Source of the DNA: Linnemannia schmuckeri
Taxonomy: Eukaryota > Mortierellomycota > Mortierellomycetes > Mortierellales > Mortierellaceae
Direction of reading: 5' to 3'
Assembly (NCBI GenBank): GCA_029449235.1
Contig: JANATG010000003.1
Coordinates: 868,001-932,000 of the forward strand
DNA: 64,000 bases
Shown: piece by piece, positions 43,146 to 55,865 of the stretch
Position numbering within the stretch: the stretch's first letter is position 1
How the letters are laid out: every line of letters starts with the position of its first letter
Translations under genes and position numbers: made by a program
The notes under the pieces: generated by a model
Told to the model about the DNA's origin: nothing
Seen by the model: only the letters and a program-made list of their open reading frames with translations
Database searches by the model: none

Positions 43146-45505
43146 CTACGCATTAGCCGCCGCCTTCTCTCTCGTCTCTGGGTTCCAACAATCCTCAAGC
43201 ACAGAAATGGGACACCCCTCATCATCATGACCCTCCCGCTCGGTCCCATCAGTATCCACCACAATCCACTCCGTCCCAGCCCCTCTCTTCCTCGCTCCTG
43301 TTCCTGGTCCATTGTTGACACTGGTCCTGTATTTGTTGTTGGTCTTGCGCTTGAGTTTTGCCGACGACTGCTGTGCTGCTCGTCTGTTGTTGTACTCTTC
43401 TTGACTGTCGTAGATGAAGTCAGCCATAGTGCAAAGGGCCTTGTCGGCCATGGGTAAGAACTCAAAGAACTGGTGGACGTGGACCATGTCTCGATAGAGT
43501 TCCAAGCGTACGTGTTGGTCGGGGTTGGCTTGTCCTAGCTTGTGTGCGTAGAGGCGGGTGTCGTCTGCCAGTCTGTCAAACGCACCCGTTTGCTATTTTA
43601 AACACAAGTTTCATCATTCAGCTAGTAATCAAAGCCGGCTTTTTTTTTACTCTTTGAAAAGTGAGTGCCGAGTAGACAGAGTGAATGTAAACATTACCAG
43701 CAGGGTAGCGCCACCAAGTCCAGAGAGATCGGCGGTATAGACGGGTGAGACTAAGGGATGTTGAGCCAGGTGTCTGTACCACTCCCAAACCATGTGTCGA
43801 CCTCTGCAGTTTCGCTCGTTAGGAACCAGCTTGGAGTCACCGCAAAGGTATGTTCTTGCAAAGTTGAACTATTTGAATCCAACAGAAACGGACGTCAGAA
43901 AATGGAACATGGAAAGGCGAACAATCAGTATAAACAATATGTAATGGAAGGGTACCTTGGGAAACGCGTAAAAGGTGGCTTCGTCGACAAAGGGGTTGAC
44001 ACCCATGGGAGAGGGTGTGTAGCAGTAGGTGTGTCTGCTGGTGGCTGAAGGCATTGATGTCGAGATATCCGTCCATGCCTATTCGAAACATCAACGCACA
44101 AAGAAAATAAAAATTAGAACCAGGTTTCTTCATTTGCGATTCCAAAGTCGCACTTTTTGCCAGATAAGACTCAACGGGTAGAAACGATAGCCTTACAGAG
44201 ATCAAGACGGTGACCGGAGGCATTTCAAACTTGGGTTCAATGGATGGCTGGATGTAGTCTCGCATGTAGAGCTGAAAAGCAATAGCAACTCCTGCACCGG
44301 CAGAATCGCCAGCAAGAACAATATCCTTTGGGAGGACCGGTGTTGTTACATGGTTGTGTGGGTTGTTGGTCGAAGAATAACCGTTGGTGCAGAGTGTGAT
44401 GGCAGGGTGATTGGGCTGGGTGAGGTAGAGATATGCAGCATAGATGTCGTGGACTGCAGCTGGGAAGGGATCCTCTGGTGCGAGACGGTAATCGACCACG
44501 AATGCTCTTGCGCCGGGGCCGATCTAGCAAGTGGGTGAACAAAAAAGGCAGTGAGTGAATGACGCCAGAAAAAAATACTGTTCACTACCACCCTCTCTTA
44601 GTGCTGAAACGCAAAATGAGCAAAAATACCTCCAAGAGCATTCTTGTCACGACCTGGCGGTGGAAAGTAGCCGAACAAAACACATGTCCACCCCCGTGGC
44701 AGTATAAAAGAACAACATTGCTCCTTGGAGCTCGTCCTGCAGCTCCTTCTCGCCCATCCCTCCTTGTTCGGTTCTCCTTTGGATCATCCAGGGCCTCAAT
44801 CCACTCTCCCCTCAATGTGTACGTCCCATCTTGGTTCAAGTCCCCAGACTCTTCTGGGAGATTTGCAAGCCGACCCAAGTTGTGTGGGTTGTCGGGCAGG
44901 AAGGAGGCGAGGTATTCGGGAGAAGGGTTGACAGGGTTGCGATGAATGCCATCGAAAGAGTTGTCTAAGTTGAGTCGGGCTCTTGTTGGGGCCAAGGTCT
45001 TGCGTTCAGGCTCGAGTAAAGTGTTTAGATGAACCTTAATCTGCACATTAGGCTTTACAGAGTAGCTGCTGGACGAGAGATGAAGCATTCGGAGGGGGAT
45101 GAACCAGGTGATGATATTGCTCACCAGCCGCAGCTGTGCAACATTATGCACAGAACTGGAGCATGCTCGACTCATCGACATGCAGAACGAATAGATTGCT
45201 CCCCAGCTAACTGGATGACGTTCCGAATTGGTGCGGAAACGTGTGGTGATCAAGAAGGGTAGATCGACGATGAGGAGGCAGACCAGGGTCCAAATGATGG
45301 ATACGAGACCATGTCCCAAGAACAGGAGATCGTTGGGGCGGTGGATGACGCCGGTGAGGTAGATTCGACTGAAGAAAGAGGGACGTTTGTAGTAGAAGGA
45401 CTGGTTGGGTTGTTCTTGTTCGTGGAGATCCACCAAGGGTGAGGGTTTGCGGGGGACTGGTTCAATGAGGGGACCATTCTTGGGGTCTCTGAGTTCTGGT
45501 GGCAT
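43146..45505 (-). CDS. Hormone-sensitive-lipase-type alpha/beta hydrolase 2
   Basis: Exons on the minus strand are 45505-44630, 44523-44197, 44078-43957, 43869-43698 and 43592-43146. Motifs: oxyanion CHGGGHVFCS, VDYRLAPEDPFPAAVHD, nucleophile elbow VLAGDSAGAG, AWTDISTSMPSA, Asp region FDRLADDTRLYAHKLG and His region DMVHVHQFFEF. A hydrophobic N-terminal stretch (GLVSIIWTLVCLLIVDLPFL) resembles that in lipase 1. The linker differs, but the C-terminus again carries TEWIVVDTDG and ISVLEDCW. A tandem paralogue of lipase 1; relative to it, one additional intron separates HGGG from the YRLAPE region. Start: Met of MPPELRD, in a good context for a fungal gene; the upstream in-frame sequence is unlike coding. 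Confidence 0.86.
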
Positions 45506-46697
45506 TATAGGTCGGTGTTGTTGTCGTTGGAGAAAACGAGTAGTGTTTATGTACTTTTGTACAAAGGAGGGAAAGAAAGAAAGAAAGAAGTATTGGGTGA
45601 GAGCAAGAAGCAATAGAAGAGATGAGTGTGGAAATAACCCGTAGAACAAAAGACAAGTTGGCTGTCTAAATGGCTGGTTTAAATAACAACAACGAGAAAG
45701 ACCGTGCCCCTTCCCTTCAGATTTCTTTGTGACCCTGACCCCATTCTGACGGAATCCCATGTGAAAAATGGGATTCTTGGAGGGAAGGGCTTGTTATTGT
45801 TAGAAGCTGAGAGTCAAGAAACGTAAAAGGGACGACGAGGTTTCCACTCACTCCTTGCTAAACATATGTCCCTGAGTCAATTGGTTCTCTCCCCTTAGTG
45901 TCCTATTTTTTCTTCGTCGTCTGCAACTTGTTTTAACTTGTGTTTATCGAAACACATAGTATACCGACAAAGGTGGTTGAGCAGAGCGAAAGATGCAAAC
46001 AGGAGTAGAGTAGGGAGTGATGTAAAGACGTCATGGGGTTGCCATGCGATGCTCATGGATACTCAAGACCGATCTGCCTCCTCTCGTTTTCGATGGTGAT
46101 GCGAGTACGAATTTTTGCGGGAATGATTCCATAACATCCAATTGTATTTTCTATTTGTCATGGCCTTTCCACAGCCAAGACTTTTTTTTGTTTTGTTTTG
46201 CATAGAAGATACTTGTAGGGCTAAATGCTGCAACGGTCCTAATGAAGATAAACAATGAAAAAAAAGAAAAAGATTGTCGGATGTTTGAGCAAGATGTGGG
46301 TCGTAGCCATGGACGAAAACGAAGCGTTTTGTGCCTTGCTTGGCACTCTTTCATGTCCCGTTTCTTTCTGTCTATTGCTAAGGTTAGATGAAAGCATAGG
46401 ACGTGCCATAGATAAATAAAGTTTAAGGTGCACGTGACGACTTTCGCCAATGCAGGAACAACCAACAACGGCATAAACAAGGCCCTTTGGATAGACAAAG
46501 GGGTACCAACCGGATAAGATGTTGTCCATGCTAGTACGTGAAGAGGGTGTAGAATGAAAAGCTATCAGCACATTGTAAAGTGTATCAGTAAGACTGATAA
46601 GAATCGCGCTCGAACGGTAATTAATGGTCAATTATATGTCGTAGACTAATGATTATTTTTGTAATTGACCACTGCCGTAAGACACATCAGCATGCTG

Positions 46698-47072
46698 TCA
46701 TACCTTCAACTTCAATGATGATGTTGTGGTAACACCTGCAAGATGGGAAAAAAAAGCAAGAGTTTGTGCTGTACCCTGACCAAACTGGTGCTTGCGCACA
46801 AAGCGCGACTGTTCCTTCCCATCCTCTTCTATCCATTCAATCTCATCCCCCTCCTTTGAATTACAATAACCGTGGCCATGAAAGCTTGATACTAGGGGGC
46901 GTATAAGAAAAGCACGCACAACAGCAAAAAAACAAGGGCTCCACAGATTGAAGGTGAGGAAGGGTGGTTGATAGTCAGCTTCGCAATGAGGGTGACAAAA
47001 GTTACCTGTACTTTCCCCGAGGTACCGCTGACGGACTCTCTTTTCTCGCCTCCTCTCTTCCCTTCGGAGCAA
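46698..47072 (-). CDS. Doubtful small hypothetical gene
   Basis: A continuous minus-strand frame. It can also be spliced (donor GTAACT after GESTG, acceptor CCCTAG before TATCAAGC) into a shorter product of about 85 residues. The coding-like part is GDEIEWIEEDGKEQSRFVRK, then HQFGQGTAQTLAFFSHLAGV and a TTTSSLKLKV end. The EW-xx-DG pattern recalls the C-terminal motif of the neighbouring lipases (EWVVVDQNG, EWIVVDTDG), but the similarity is short. No domain is recognised, and it may be non-coding. Confidence 0.25.
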   Translation of the reverse strand: MLRREERRREKRVRQRYLGESTGNFCHPHCEADYQPPFLTFNLWSPCFFAVVRAFLIRPLVSSFHGHGYCNSKEGDEIEWIEEDGKEQSRFVRKHQFGQGTAQTLAFFSHLAGVTTTSSLKLKV

Positions 47073-48595
47073 TTGAGCAATAGCATTGGTTCCGACTATC
47101 TTTTTTATATCCCTTTCATCTTTTCAATTTCTTCATGGGAAATACTTTGTATGTCTAATCACCCACAAAGATACATAAAAAAAGTCGCGCATACCACGTC
47201 AATGGTGGAGAAGGGAAGGATTTGGGTCGGGAACAATATTAATCACGTCTTTTATTTAGGGTCAATGGGCGAATGAGGAACACGAAAACAACGACCAACG
47301 AATAACAAAGGGAAAGGAACGAAAAGGGAAAGGGTCTTCGGTGAACCGCATTCAGACAATTGTCGGATCGGATTTTTTTTGTTTAATTTTGCTTGGATGA
47401 GAGAGGGTTGAGTCAGCGGCAGAGGACAACAAAGCGGACGGAAGAATAGAGAGGGACAAGGGCCAAAGGGCATCTCTCAGGCACACATAAAATAACGCAC
47501 TCTTTTTTTAACACACTTCTGCGTTCCGACGGAAGGGAGAGAGAGGGAATGACATAGCATGGCATCGCATGGCATGGAGACAATTGGCAGTGTTTGTCTA
47601 ACGAGCAATTGAGAGAAAGAGTCAGTTGGACAAATTCTTATTATTTGGTCCATGAGGACATTTACAAACACGTACATTCACATACAACTTCGCCCCGGAA
47701 GGCTGTCGTCAATTTTTTCAATCGAGGACAATGTTCCGATGTTCCGCGGGTCGCCAAATAGTCAACGATGATGTGTGGTGTATGAACTGTGAGAAAATGA
47801 ATGTGAATGGATAAGGGACATGACGATGTAGGTCCCTTGAAGCGGAGTATGAAGATGGGAGATAGAGAGAGAAAGAGGGAGAGTTGACGTTGGGTGTCGC
47901 ATGGCAAGTACGCACTCTATGCAAAGGGAAGGGAAGAGAAGTTCAGGGTGATAGGTTAAGAGGGACGAGGATGATGGGACTGAATGGAGATGTTGAATAA
48001 AAAGGGAGATGGAGGAGTTGAGTGGAGGCAGGGAGGAATGGTGGTCGACATCAGCGAGGAAGGCTTTCTATGCCGCGATTATTACATATAATTATTAATA
48101 TATATGGAAGGGAAGAGGTAGAAAAAGAGAAGAGGGGCCACAGAGGTGCCATCAAAGTCAAGTGTGAGTGTAAATGTGAGTGAAGCGGAGGTAGGAACGA
48201 GAGTGATGCCGAGGACATTAATTGCGGCGGTGATGGATGATAGATGATAGATGGTGGTGACGGGTATTGAAAAATGGTTGACAGGGCTGGTGCCTTGCTG
48301 GCCTGTCTGTCTGTCCGATGTAGATATTGTTCTCGTTTGAGGCGAAGTATTTCGTTCGTATATGCCGTCTAGGGTACCCTTTCATTCTTTCATTCTTTCA
48401 TTCTCATTTCGTACGCACACTGTCACTGCCTGTGTCCATCTGGTCATGAATCGGCTTTACACTATTTGTTTAACCTTGTTTTCATGTCATCGATTTGTTT
48501 GTTTTTATTCTCTTTTATCTTCTCTCTATTCCTCTCCGCTTTTCGTCAACTTATTCTCAGAGTGTTCTTCTTTCCTTTCTTCTCTTTTTCCTTTC

Positions 48596-48619
48596 TTTTT
48601 TTTTTTTTTTTTTTTTTTT
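48596..48619. repeat. Poly(T) tract, 24 bp
   Basis: 24 T within a pyrimidine-rich stretch of about 250 bp upstream of the zinc-cluster gene; probably promoter or leader sequence. Confidence 0.75.
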
Positions 48620-49093
48620 CTCCTTCCATTTTCCTGTCCCATCCCACGCTACCCTCATCATCCCATTTCTCTCCACTCTATTTCCTTCACATCTTCTACA
48701 TTCCCCAACTCAATCACACTCCTCGCAATCGCTCCTATTGATTCAACCCCTACTCCTACCCCACCATACCCCATTCCCTTCAAACATCACCTAGTGCTCT
48801 TTTTATCTTTTTCACTCCCCCTAATCCACATCCATTGACTTCTTTCTTCCTTTATTATTTTTATTCCCATACTCAATTTATAATCAGCACTTACCCTAAC
48901 TCTCTCATTTCAATCAGAAACGCCACCCATAACTACTTCTCGGTTCTTCTCTCAGCAAACAACTCTCTACTCATAAGCTCCAGACCAACAACCAACAACA
49001 GCAAGAGAACGCAATTTTACACCTACCCTCTTCACCAACAATCAACCAACCAACCGACCAACTCACCGACAAAACACAATACTCACAAGCGCC

Positions 49094-52000
49094 ATGTCCA
49101 AGGACGAACACAAAGAGCGCCAACGGGTCACGAAAGGTAGGAAACCACCGCAAAAAGAAAAAGAAAAAGGAAGTCGATCACAGAGCTCTTCGATCTTTTG
49201 TACCCGTGGATCGAGTACTGGGTACATAGGTGCTTGTTGTTCTGTTGCCCGTTTCAACTATGAACGCCCTTCCCGCGCCCAAGCTCTATCTATCTGTGCA
49301 AATCGATCGCTTCTTCATCATTTTGCATTTTGCCTTTTGCACTTTGCCCCCTCTGTCCATCCCTCGTCATAAGCGCAGCACGATGAAGAGGTGCAAGGGC
49401 TAGGGCGTGCTTTTCTTTTGCACACAAAAAACAAACGTAACAAACAATACACAAATCACAACAAATATGACCCACTGAGGACACAAAATATCAACAACAT
49501 AAAACTAGAGATCTTCATCAATTGCTCGCTTGTTTTCCTTTGTTGGAATGGATACATAAAAGACTTTGCACTAACACCCACTTGCTCTCATACTTCTTTT
49601 TTCTTTCTCTTTCTCTTTCTCTTTCTCCGATCGCTGACATATTCTCACATACTCACTAACTAGCATGCGACAACTGTAGAAAGTAAGTTGGATCCATCAA
49701 AAGGCCTGGTTTTTGTTGTTGCTATCAACGTTTTAAATCAATGGGTCGACAAGGTTCAATGCAAAAAAGTGTAAAAGTAGCCGAAGGAAACAGGAAAAGG
49801 CGCGTCATTCTCAAATGTATTCATCTTTCTTTTTGTTCTTTCTCTCTTCATTTCTGTTTCTTTTGAACTGGATTCGACCTTCTTTAAGGAAAAAGATTAA
49901 GTGTGGTAAGTTGCCTTCCAAAACACGGTTTCGCCTCCACGATGGCTAGCCATAAATCCCGAAGAATCCGACTCCTTCTCAGTCGTTTTGTCGTTATGCC
50001 AGCCAACCAACCACACCTGCTGTAAACCCCCACCTGACCCAAGCGCCGACCTTCTTTTTTTTGCATTTTCCAATCAGATGCCAAAGGCGATGTCTGTTCG
50101 AGCTGTGAGCTTCTCGGCGTGCCATGTAAGTTACTTACCTGTAATCTTGATTTTGTGTTATGATTGACTATCTTGCTACTGCTTTTTTCTGCATGCATGC
50201 AGAACAGCCTCAGTTCAAAGGACCGTTCGAATCTCGTTTTCTTTACATCTTTCTGGTCAGGGTGTTGCGACTGCTCGAACCCCTCTTTTGGACTAATCAT
50301 TTGTTCAACTTCTATTTCTTCCTCGGAACCATTTTTAGGCCTTTACATGGATCCTACCAAGAAGAGAGGACCACCCAAGGGTGCAGGTCGTAAGTGTTCA
50401 AGTTGTCGACGGCATATTTTCCCGCTCTGTGCAATTTGCAGGATTTTGACAGTCATGATTTTCATATCTAAATCTGTAACACTCACTTAATGAATGACCA
50501 TAGGATACATTAATGCGATCGAGGACCGGTTACATCGCATGGAGGCCATTGTAGGCGGATTGGTCCGCGAGGATGGTTCCTTCTCTCAATCTATGGACGA
50601 CTCCAGGAACTCTGGGCTGAATAGTCCAACTGGCCTCCACACGCCGCGCAACCGTAGTTCGAGAGACAACTACAAGGATGCATCGGACATCTTCCAGCAG
50701 CTCCAACAACGACAGCAGTTCGCACAACACCCAAACAATCAGAATCTAGACCACCAACACCACCCCCCTCCACTCCACGATTATATTAACCCCATGCAGC
50801 AACAGCAGCAGCAACAGCAGCAGCAACAACAACAGCATGTTCAATCGCAGCAACAATTCAGTCAGTCCCAGCAACAATTTCCCAATCGCGTGCTCGGTCT
50901 TCAACTGAGTCAAAGTCCCGACATTGGATCCAGTTCTCTTCCAGACGCCATGCAGCAGGCTACAGAGCTAACTAGAACTAGCCCTCTTCATCGGGATCTA
51001 ATTCGAGAAAGCACATTCCATTCCTTCGATTCACCCTCGCCAGTGCTCGGCTCAGACCAGTCTGTAGGAGACTTTGCAGAGTCGCCCGCCGTTGCTGACA
51101 ATCTGTCAACCTTGGGTCTCAGTACGCCACCGGTCCAAGAGGAAGTGGACGACATCGAGGAGGATATGGGACATCTTACACTCGACCAACGAGGCTGCGA
51201 GCGCTATGTCGGCAAGTCGTCTCCCATGTTTTACTCTCGTCGACACTACGGCGGTATGCCGGCCGATAGTTCCAAGGGAGCCGAGAAGCCCGAGTTCAAA
51301 AAATTCACCGAGAACCCCGACCTGCCCTCGCCTGAGGTCATGACCCATCTTCTCAACCTCCACTTCACCTATGTTCACCCCTTTGCACCCGTCTTTGTCT
51401 GGTCCAAGTTCCTCAAGAGGCTCAAGGACCGTGACTACAGCCCTTCTTTTCTGTTCCTCCTCAACAGCATCTTTGCTCTGGCTTCTCGCTACTCGGATGA
51501 TATCTCCTTCAGGACCGATCCGGCTAAATCAGAGACGATCGGAGTCCGCTTTGCTGAAAAGGCCAAGGAAATCCTGGATACTCTCTATGACTCACCGGAC
51601 ATGAACTGTGTTGGCGCCCTGGTGCTTCTTGCATTCCAGCAGATGGGTACAGGGAGTGGATACCGAGCATGGATGTACGTTGGAATTTCGATTCGAATGG
51701 CCCAGCATCTTGGACTCAACCGAGACTGCCTGAAACTCAACCCACATATGTCTGCGATCGATCGTGAGGAGCGAAACAGGATTTGGTGGACTTGCTTTAT
51801 GGCCGATCGAATCATCTCCACGTCGTTTGGCCGCCCCCAGGTAAACACACAGCTGTTGTGTGAAATTGATGAATATCGTCCAAAGTCGTGCTGAGTGCTA
51901 ACCTGAAGGCTATTACATTTCATTCATTAGGGTATTAATGAACACGACGTGGACGCAACTTACCCAGAAGGCGTCGATGAGGATAACATACAGCTGGAGT

Positions 52001-54036
52001 ACAGGCTTGATGGCGCGACCTCAATGTTGACTGGTCCCTCGCCTCACTCAGAGCAGAACTTTGTTTTCATGGCCTCACTGATGAGGATCTTGGGAAGGGT
52101 CATGGTCAGCCTCTACAGCCCTCGCTCCAAGGCGTCATCTTTGTCGACAAGTTCCATGACCAACCCAGCTCCCTTGGAGCAGCTGGATAAGGAGCTAACT
52201 GACTGGCTTCTAACACTGCCGCCCCACCTCCAATTTCGATCTGTCCAGCAGGAGCCCGGAACGTTTGTCTGTACTTTACATATGACTTTTTACGCAGTAC
52301 TCATTCTGCTCCACCGACCCTACAGTCACCGATCGTCCCACAAGACCTCCAACGATCCTTCCATTTCGCTGTCAATTTGCACCTCTGCGGCGAACAACAC
52401 GATCGAGATGGCCAGCAACATGATGCGAGCCATGGATACACAGCGCGGCGTTTCGAGACTCAAGGGCATGCTTCACAGCTCTGTCTTTATCTTTTTTACT
52501 GCAGGAATTGTCCACATCACCAACTGCACCAGCACAGATCCAGTTCTGGCGGCATCGGCCAAACTCCGGACGATCGAGACGCTGAAGTGTCTAGCGATGG
52601 TAGAGGATGTCTGGATTACCGGGAGATGGTGTGCAAACAACATTGCTCAGTTGTTGAAGGCGCGCAATATTGTGCTTCCTTGCTCGCCTGAGGGTATGCG
52701 GAGTTTATGTTCAATTGGACTGGTGTACCGAGAATGGATGCAAAAGTATGAATCTTTCCAATTTTACTAATCAACCTTTAATGCTGCCCTTTAACTATGA
52801 ATAGCATTCAAGAGTTTGCCATTGAGCAGTGTCGAAGATCTCAAGCAGAGAGTCACTGGTAGCCCTGCACAGATGCAGGATATATCGATGGCGGCATCGA
52901 TTCCCAAGGAACAATCGTTTGCATTTGATGTGAACCAAATTTTAGGATATTACCAGCGAAATGGTGCCAAACATACAGAACCCATGGGACGCAACTCTCG
53001 TCATTTTTCACCGACGCCCTATTTCAGCTCCGCCGGCGGGCATCACCAACCTCAGGCTCCGATGAAGTCTCACCCTGGGCTGACTCAGGGCCATGCCCCG
53101 TTGCCGCGCCGACCCCGCCAAGGCAAGAATTCGTCACCGTCCCCCAGCGGATCATTCACATCGACCCCTCACTCCTCCGCAGGAACCAGCACGACGCCTA
53201 CGAGCGCTGTCTTCCCTGCCATGGTCGATCATCTCATGAGTGCTGCCCCCTCCTCTGCCGCAGCTGACACATCTATCAATGGCACCACTATCAGTGATCC
53301 GTTCGGAGCTCCCGGATCGGCAACTGTCAACAATAATGGGTTGCCGCCATCTCCTGCTGAAACAGATATGTCTTTCAGTTCCAACCCATACCAGAACCCC
53401 TTCTCATCGTCCCTTTGGGGTCTTCCTACGTCAATGGACAGTGATGAGTGGATGCTGTACATGCAGAACGGTGGGGCTACTGTCCAGCCAGGAATGGATT
53501 TGAGTTCTGAGTCTGCAGGCAGTACAACGGGCCTCAAGACCGCGAACGAGATGTTTGGCCCCATCCCGGATCTGACTTCAAGCGCGTTTATGGACACCAA
53601 CAGCATCAACATGAATATGGGCAACATGAACAACAGTAACCTTGCGCCTAATAGCAAGTCGCATCCTTTGTCACAGAGTCTGACCAGTAACGACTTGATG
53701 GATGGTCCCGATCATGCAGGAGCGAGAACTTCGTCCACTTCTTCTAGTTCAGGCTTGACAGGCTCGATCCTGGCACCGACGTCCTTCTCTGGTGCGACTT
53801 CACCCACCACAATCGTTACATCATCCATTCCTTCAGGGAACTTGCACCAGAACTCCATATTGCCTGGCTATCAACAGCATTCGTACATGATGACGACGGT
53901 TCCGCAGCAGCAGCAGCAACAACAGCAGTCCGAGTTTGACTTTTTGTTAGGTGGTGCTGGCAGTCTGGGAATCCAACAACAGCAGCAACAACAGCAACAG
54001 CAACAACTTCAACTTTTGCAACAACAACAGTTTTGA
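49094..54036 (+). CDS. Zn2Cys6 transcription factor with fungal-specific regulatory domain
   Basis: Exons 49094-49136, 49664-49682, 49889-49905, 50078-50125, 50339-50389, 50504-51840, 51931-52693 and 52805-54036 sum to 3,510 nt, 1,169 residues. The zinc cluster (residues 16-43) is complete: CDNCRKKKIKC, then VCSSCELLGVPC, spacing C2C6C6C2C6C, followed by the basic linker DPTKKRGPPKG and a coiled coil (INAIEDRLHRMEAIVGG). A poly-Gln tract starts near residue 157. The fungal-specific domain (about 320-650) has LHFTYVHPFAPVFVW, LLAFQQMGTGSGYRAWMYVG, IRMAQHLGLNRD and RNRIWWTCFMADR. The long C-terminus is Ser/Gln-rich and ends in poly-Gln. The donor at 52694 (GTATGC) is required to reach the last exon in frame. 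The target genes are unknown; it may control nearby accessory genes, but nothing here proves it. Confidence 0.88.
50797..50840. repeat. CAG/CAA repeat encoding poly-Gln
   Basis: Mixed CAG and CAA codons give about 15 consecutive Gln. Further Gln tracts are at 53905-53930 and 53971-54030 near the stop. Mixed codons make them less prone to slippage than pure CAG. Confidence 0.8.
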
Positions 54037-54101
54037 AAGTTAGCGTAGAGTAGACTTTTTTTAGTGTAATAATGTACAGAAGATTGAAAACAAACAAGCT
54101 A

Positions 54102-55297
54102 CTAGTAACGGCCTCCTTTTGAAAAGTCGTGAAGGGCATCGACTACCGCAGCATTTGGATCTGGCTCCCAGAACGCCTATTTTGACCATCATCAATTGAG
54201 AAAGTTATTAGATGATGAATTAATAGCACAGCAGACCAAACATCACAGAAGAGGAAATGAGAAAAGAAAAAAAAGTACCAGCTCTGTGGAGCCGCTGACC
54301 ATCATGAGATACTTGGGGTTGAAGGCAACGATATGACTTGGGGTTCCGTGAGCCTTGAGGGTCTTGAAGGGCCGCAGCTCACCATTGCTCTGTAAGAGGT
54401 TACCAGTACTTCCGTTTGTCGAATTACTGGCATTACCAGTAGATGATCCATTCACAAGTCCTGCAGCCTGGTCCGCAATCGCTCTTGAGATATCCCACAC
54501 ATAGATATCACCATCACGAGATCCCGAGACAACACATTTCCCATCAGGGGTCCAACAAGCCTCACCCCCACTTGTAAAAGGTTCGTTTCCAAAAGTGTTG
54601 GTATTATGGCCCACAAGTTTGAACATTGTAATAGAGGGTGTGTAGGCGTCAACGATGTAATGGGCGTCAGATCCAGTGGTAACCAAGAGATTTTTCCCAT
54701 CCGAGCTGAATTCGATCTGAGTGGCGTAGATGCTTGTATGTGGGATGCCCAAGGAGTCGCCGATCATTGCTGTGACGAAGGGGCCTTGATCGAAGGATTT
54801 GACGTCGTAAAGACGCAGAGTTCCTCCTAATGCCACTGCGAATACGAGACCACTTGGGTCAAATGCCACCACCGGCTGTCCCATCACCGACAATGCGCCC
54901 TAGATGATGTTATCAATAGCAAAAAAAAAAGTTTAAGTAAAAAATCAATCACATATGAAAATGTGGCGCTTTTTCGGGATGATTGTATGTATGTACCTGG
55001 CAATTGGGACTACGCAGATCCCATAACCGGACTGTATCCTGACTTCCTGCCAAGAACTGATCATCCAGCGGCGACATTTCCAAGGAAGTGACCCTACATT
55101 TTGAAGATATGATATTGTGTAAGTGTCACCTCCGTTAACAACCTCGCTTGTCCAAGCCTGAGTGTGCATTGTCCTGTATTGACCTTCACTCAAAGAATTC
55201 CTATTGCGATTCCTGTACCTTTTTTCGTGGCCGCGAAAGTATCTAATATATTTGTTGTCGTGTAGTGAGAGATACCGAAGCGTGTCTATCATTTGGC

Positions 55298-55328
<31 letters not shown>

Positions 55329-55865
55329 GATCAGCATTTTTGAAGAGCTACGATGCTTTTCAATTGAAAGATATTATCCATTGTTATTTCCTGTGCTTAC
55401 CATCTTCCTTTGTAGATGCGTAGACGACGCTTGTTGACCGATGTGTGAACCGCGCCAGGTTGACACCGTACTTTTTACTGAACAAGGTCTTCTCTAGTCT
55501 ACAATCGAACAAAGAAATGGTAGGCCCAATTATTATCCTTGGGAACATCAAAGACCAAAATATTTCCTTTGCATAAGAAAACGACTGAAAGCGTACTTTC
55601 CGGTGTAGCAGTCGTAGACGTGAAGGCTCTCGTCTGCAGCACTAGTGACACATTTGGAACCAGTGTCATCAAAGTGAATAGAGGTGATAGCCTGGGTGTT
55701 GTCCTTAAAGATCTTTGAGACCTTGAGGGATTCGAGTAATGCTGGTGTGAGGACTACCGGTGGTGGGGGCTGTGCGATTCCTTGTTGTTGTGGTTGTTGA
55801 AGTTGGGATGTGCTGTTGATGGTGTGAAGTCCTGCTGCTCCGTCTGGTCCGTGGGAGTGTGACAT
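54102..55865 (-). CDS. SWD2: WD40 protein Swd2 / WDR82 (COMPASS and CPF subunit)
   Basis: Exons on the minus strand are 55865-55597, 55498-55401, 55285-55219, 55093-54997, 54899-54279 and 54176-54102, in frame for 408 residues. Swd2/WDR82 is a WD40 propeller shared by the Set1 H3K4 methyltransferase complex and the termination machinery (family knowledge). Diagnostic segments: KIFKDNTQAITSIHFDDTG, ADESLHVYDCYTGK, TLRYLSLHDNKYIRYFRGHE, VTSLEMSPLDDQFLAGSQD, TVRLWDLRSPNCQG and a final AFWEPDPN. An Asn/Gly/Ser-rich insertion (GLVNGSSTGNASNSTNGSTG) enlarges one blade loop. An N-terminal Gln/Pro extension precedes the first blade. The second intron contains an A23 run (plus strand). Only 65 bp separates its stop from that of the zinc-cluster gene, so the 3' UTRs probably overlap. 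Confidence 0.92.
55305..55327. repeat. Poly(A) tract, 23 bp, in a SWD2 intron
   Basis: 23 A on the plus strand (poly-U in the SWD2 pre-mRNA), close to the 3' side of the intron between 55286 and 55400. Confidence 0.75.

Larger units (their letters stand above)
45506..49093. other. Large gap upstream of the zinc-cluster regulator
   Basis: 3.6 kb without a confident gene. Left part: promoter of lipase 2. Middle: a doubtful small two-exon gene (46698-47072, listed separately) and open but featureless minus-strand frames at 46150-46640. Around 48070-48110 is an A+T-rich stretch (ATTACATATAATTATTAATATATAT). From about 48360 the plus strand is CT-rich with a T24 run (48596-48619), which reads like a long leader or promoter of the regulator. 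Confidence 0.5.

Noticed and set aside
46151..46631. Overlapping open minus-strand frames
   Set aside because: Two frames are open at once, with low coding character, no splice logic and a poly-Phe end from a T run.
52694..52770. Exon continuing to the stop at 52770 in the zinc-cluster gene
   Set aside because: The GTATGC donor at 52694 with the acceptor at 52804 connects to a long open frame and gives an exact codon count, so this stretch is intronic.
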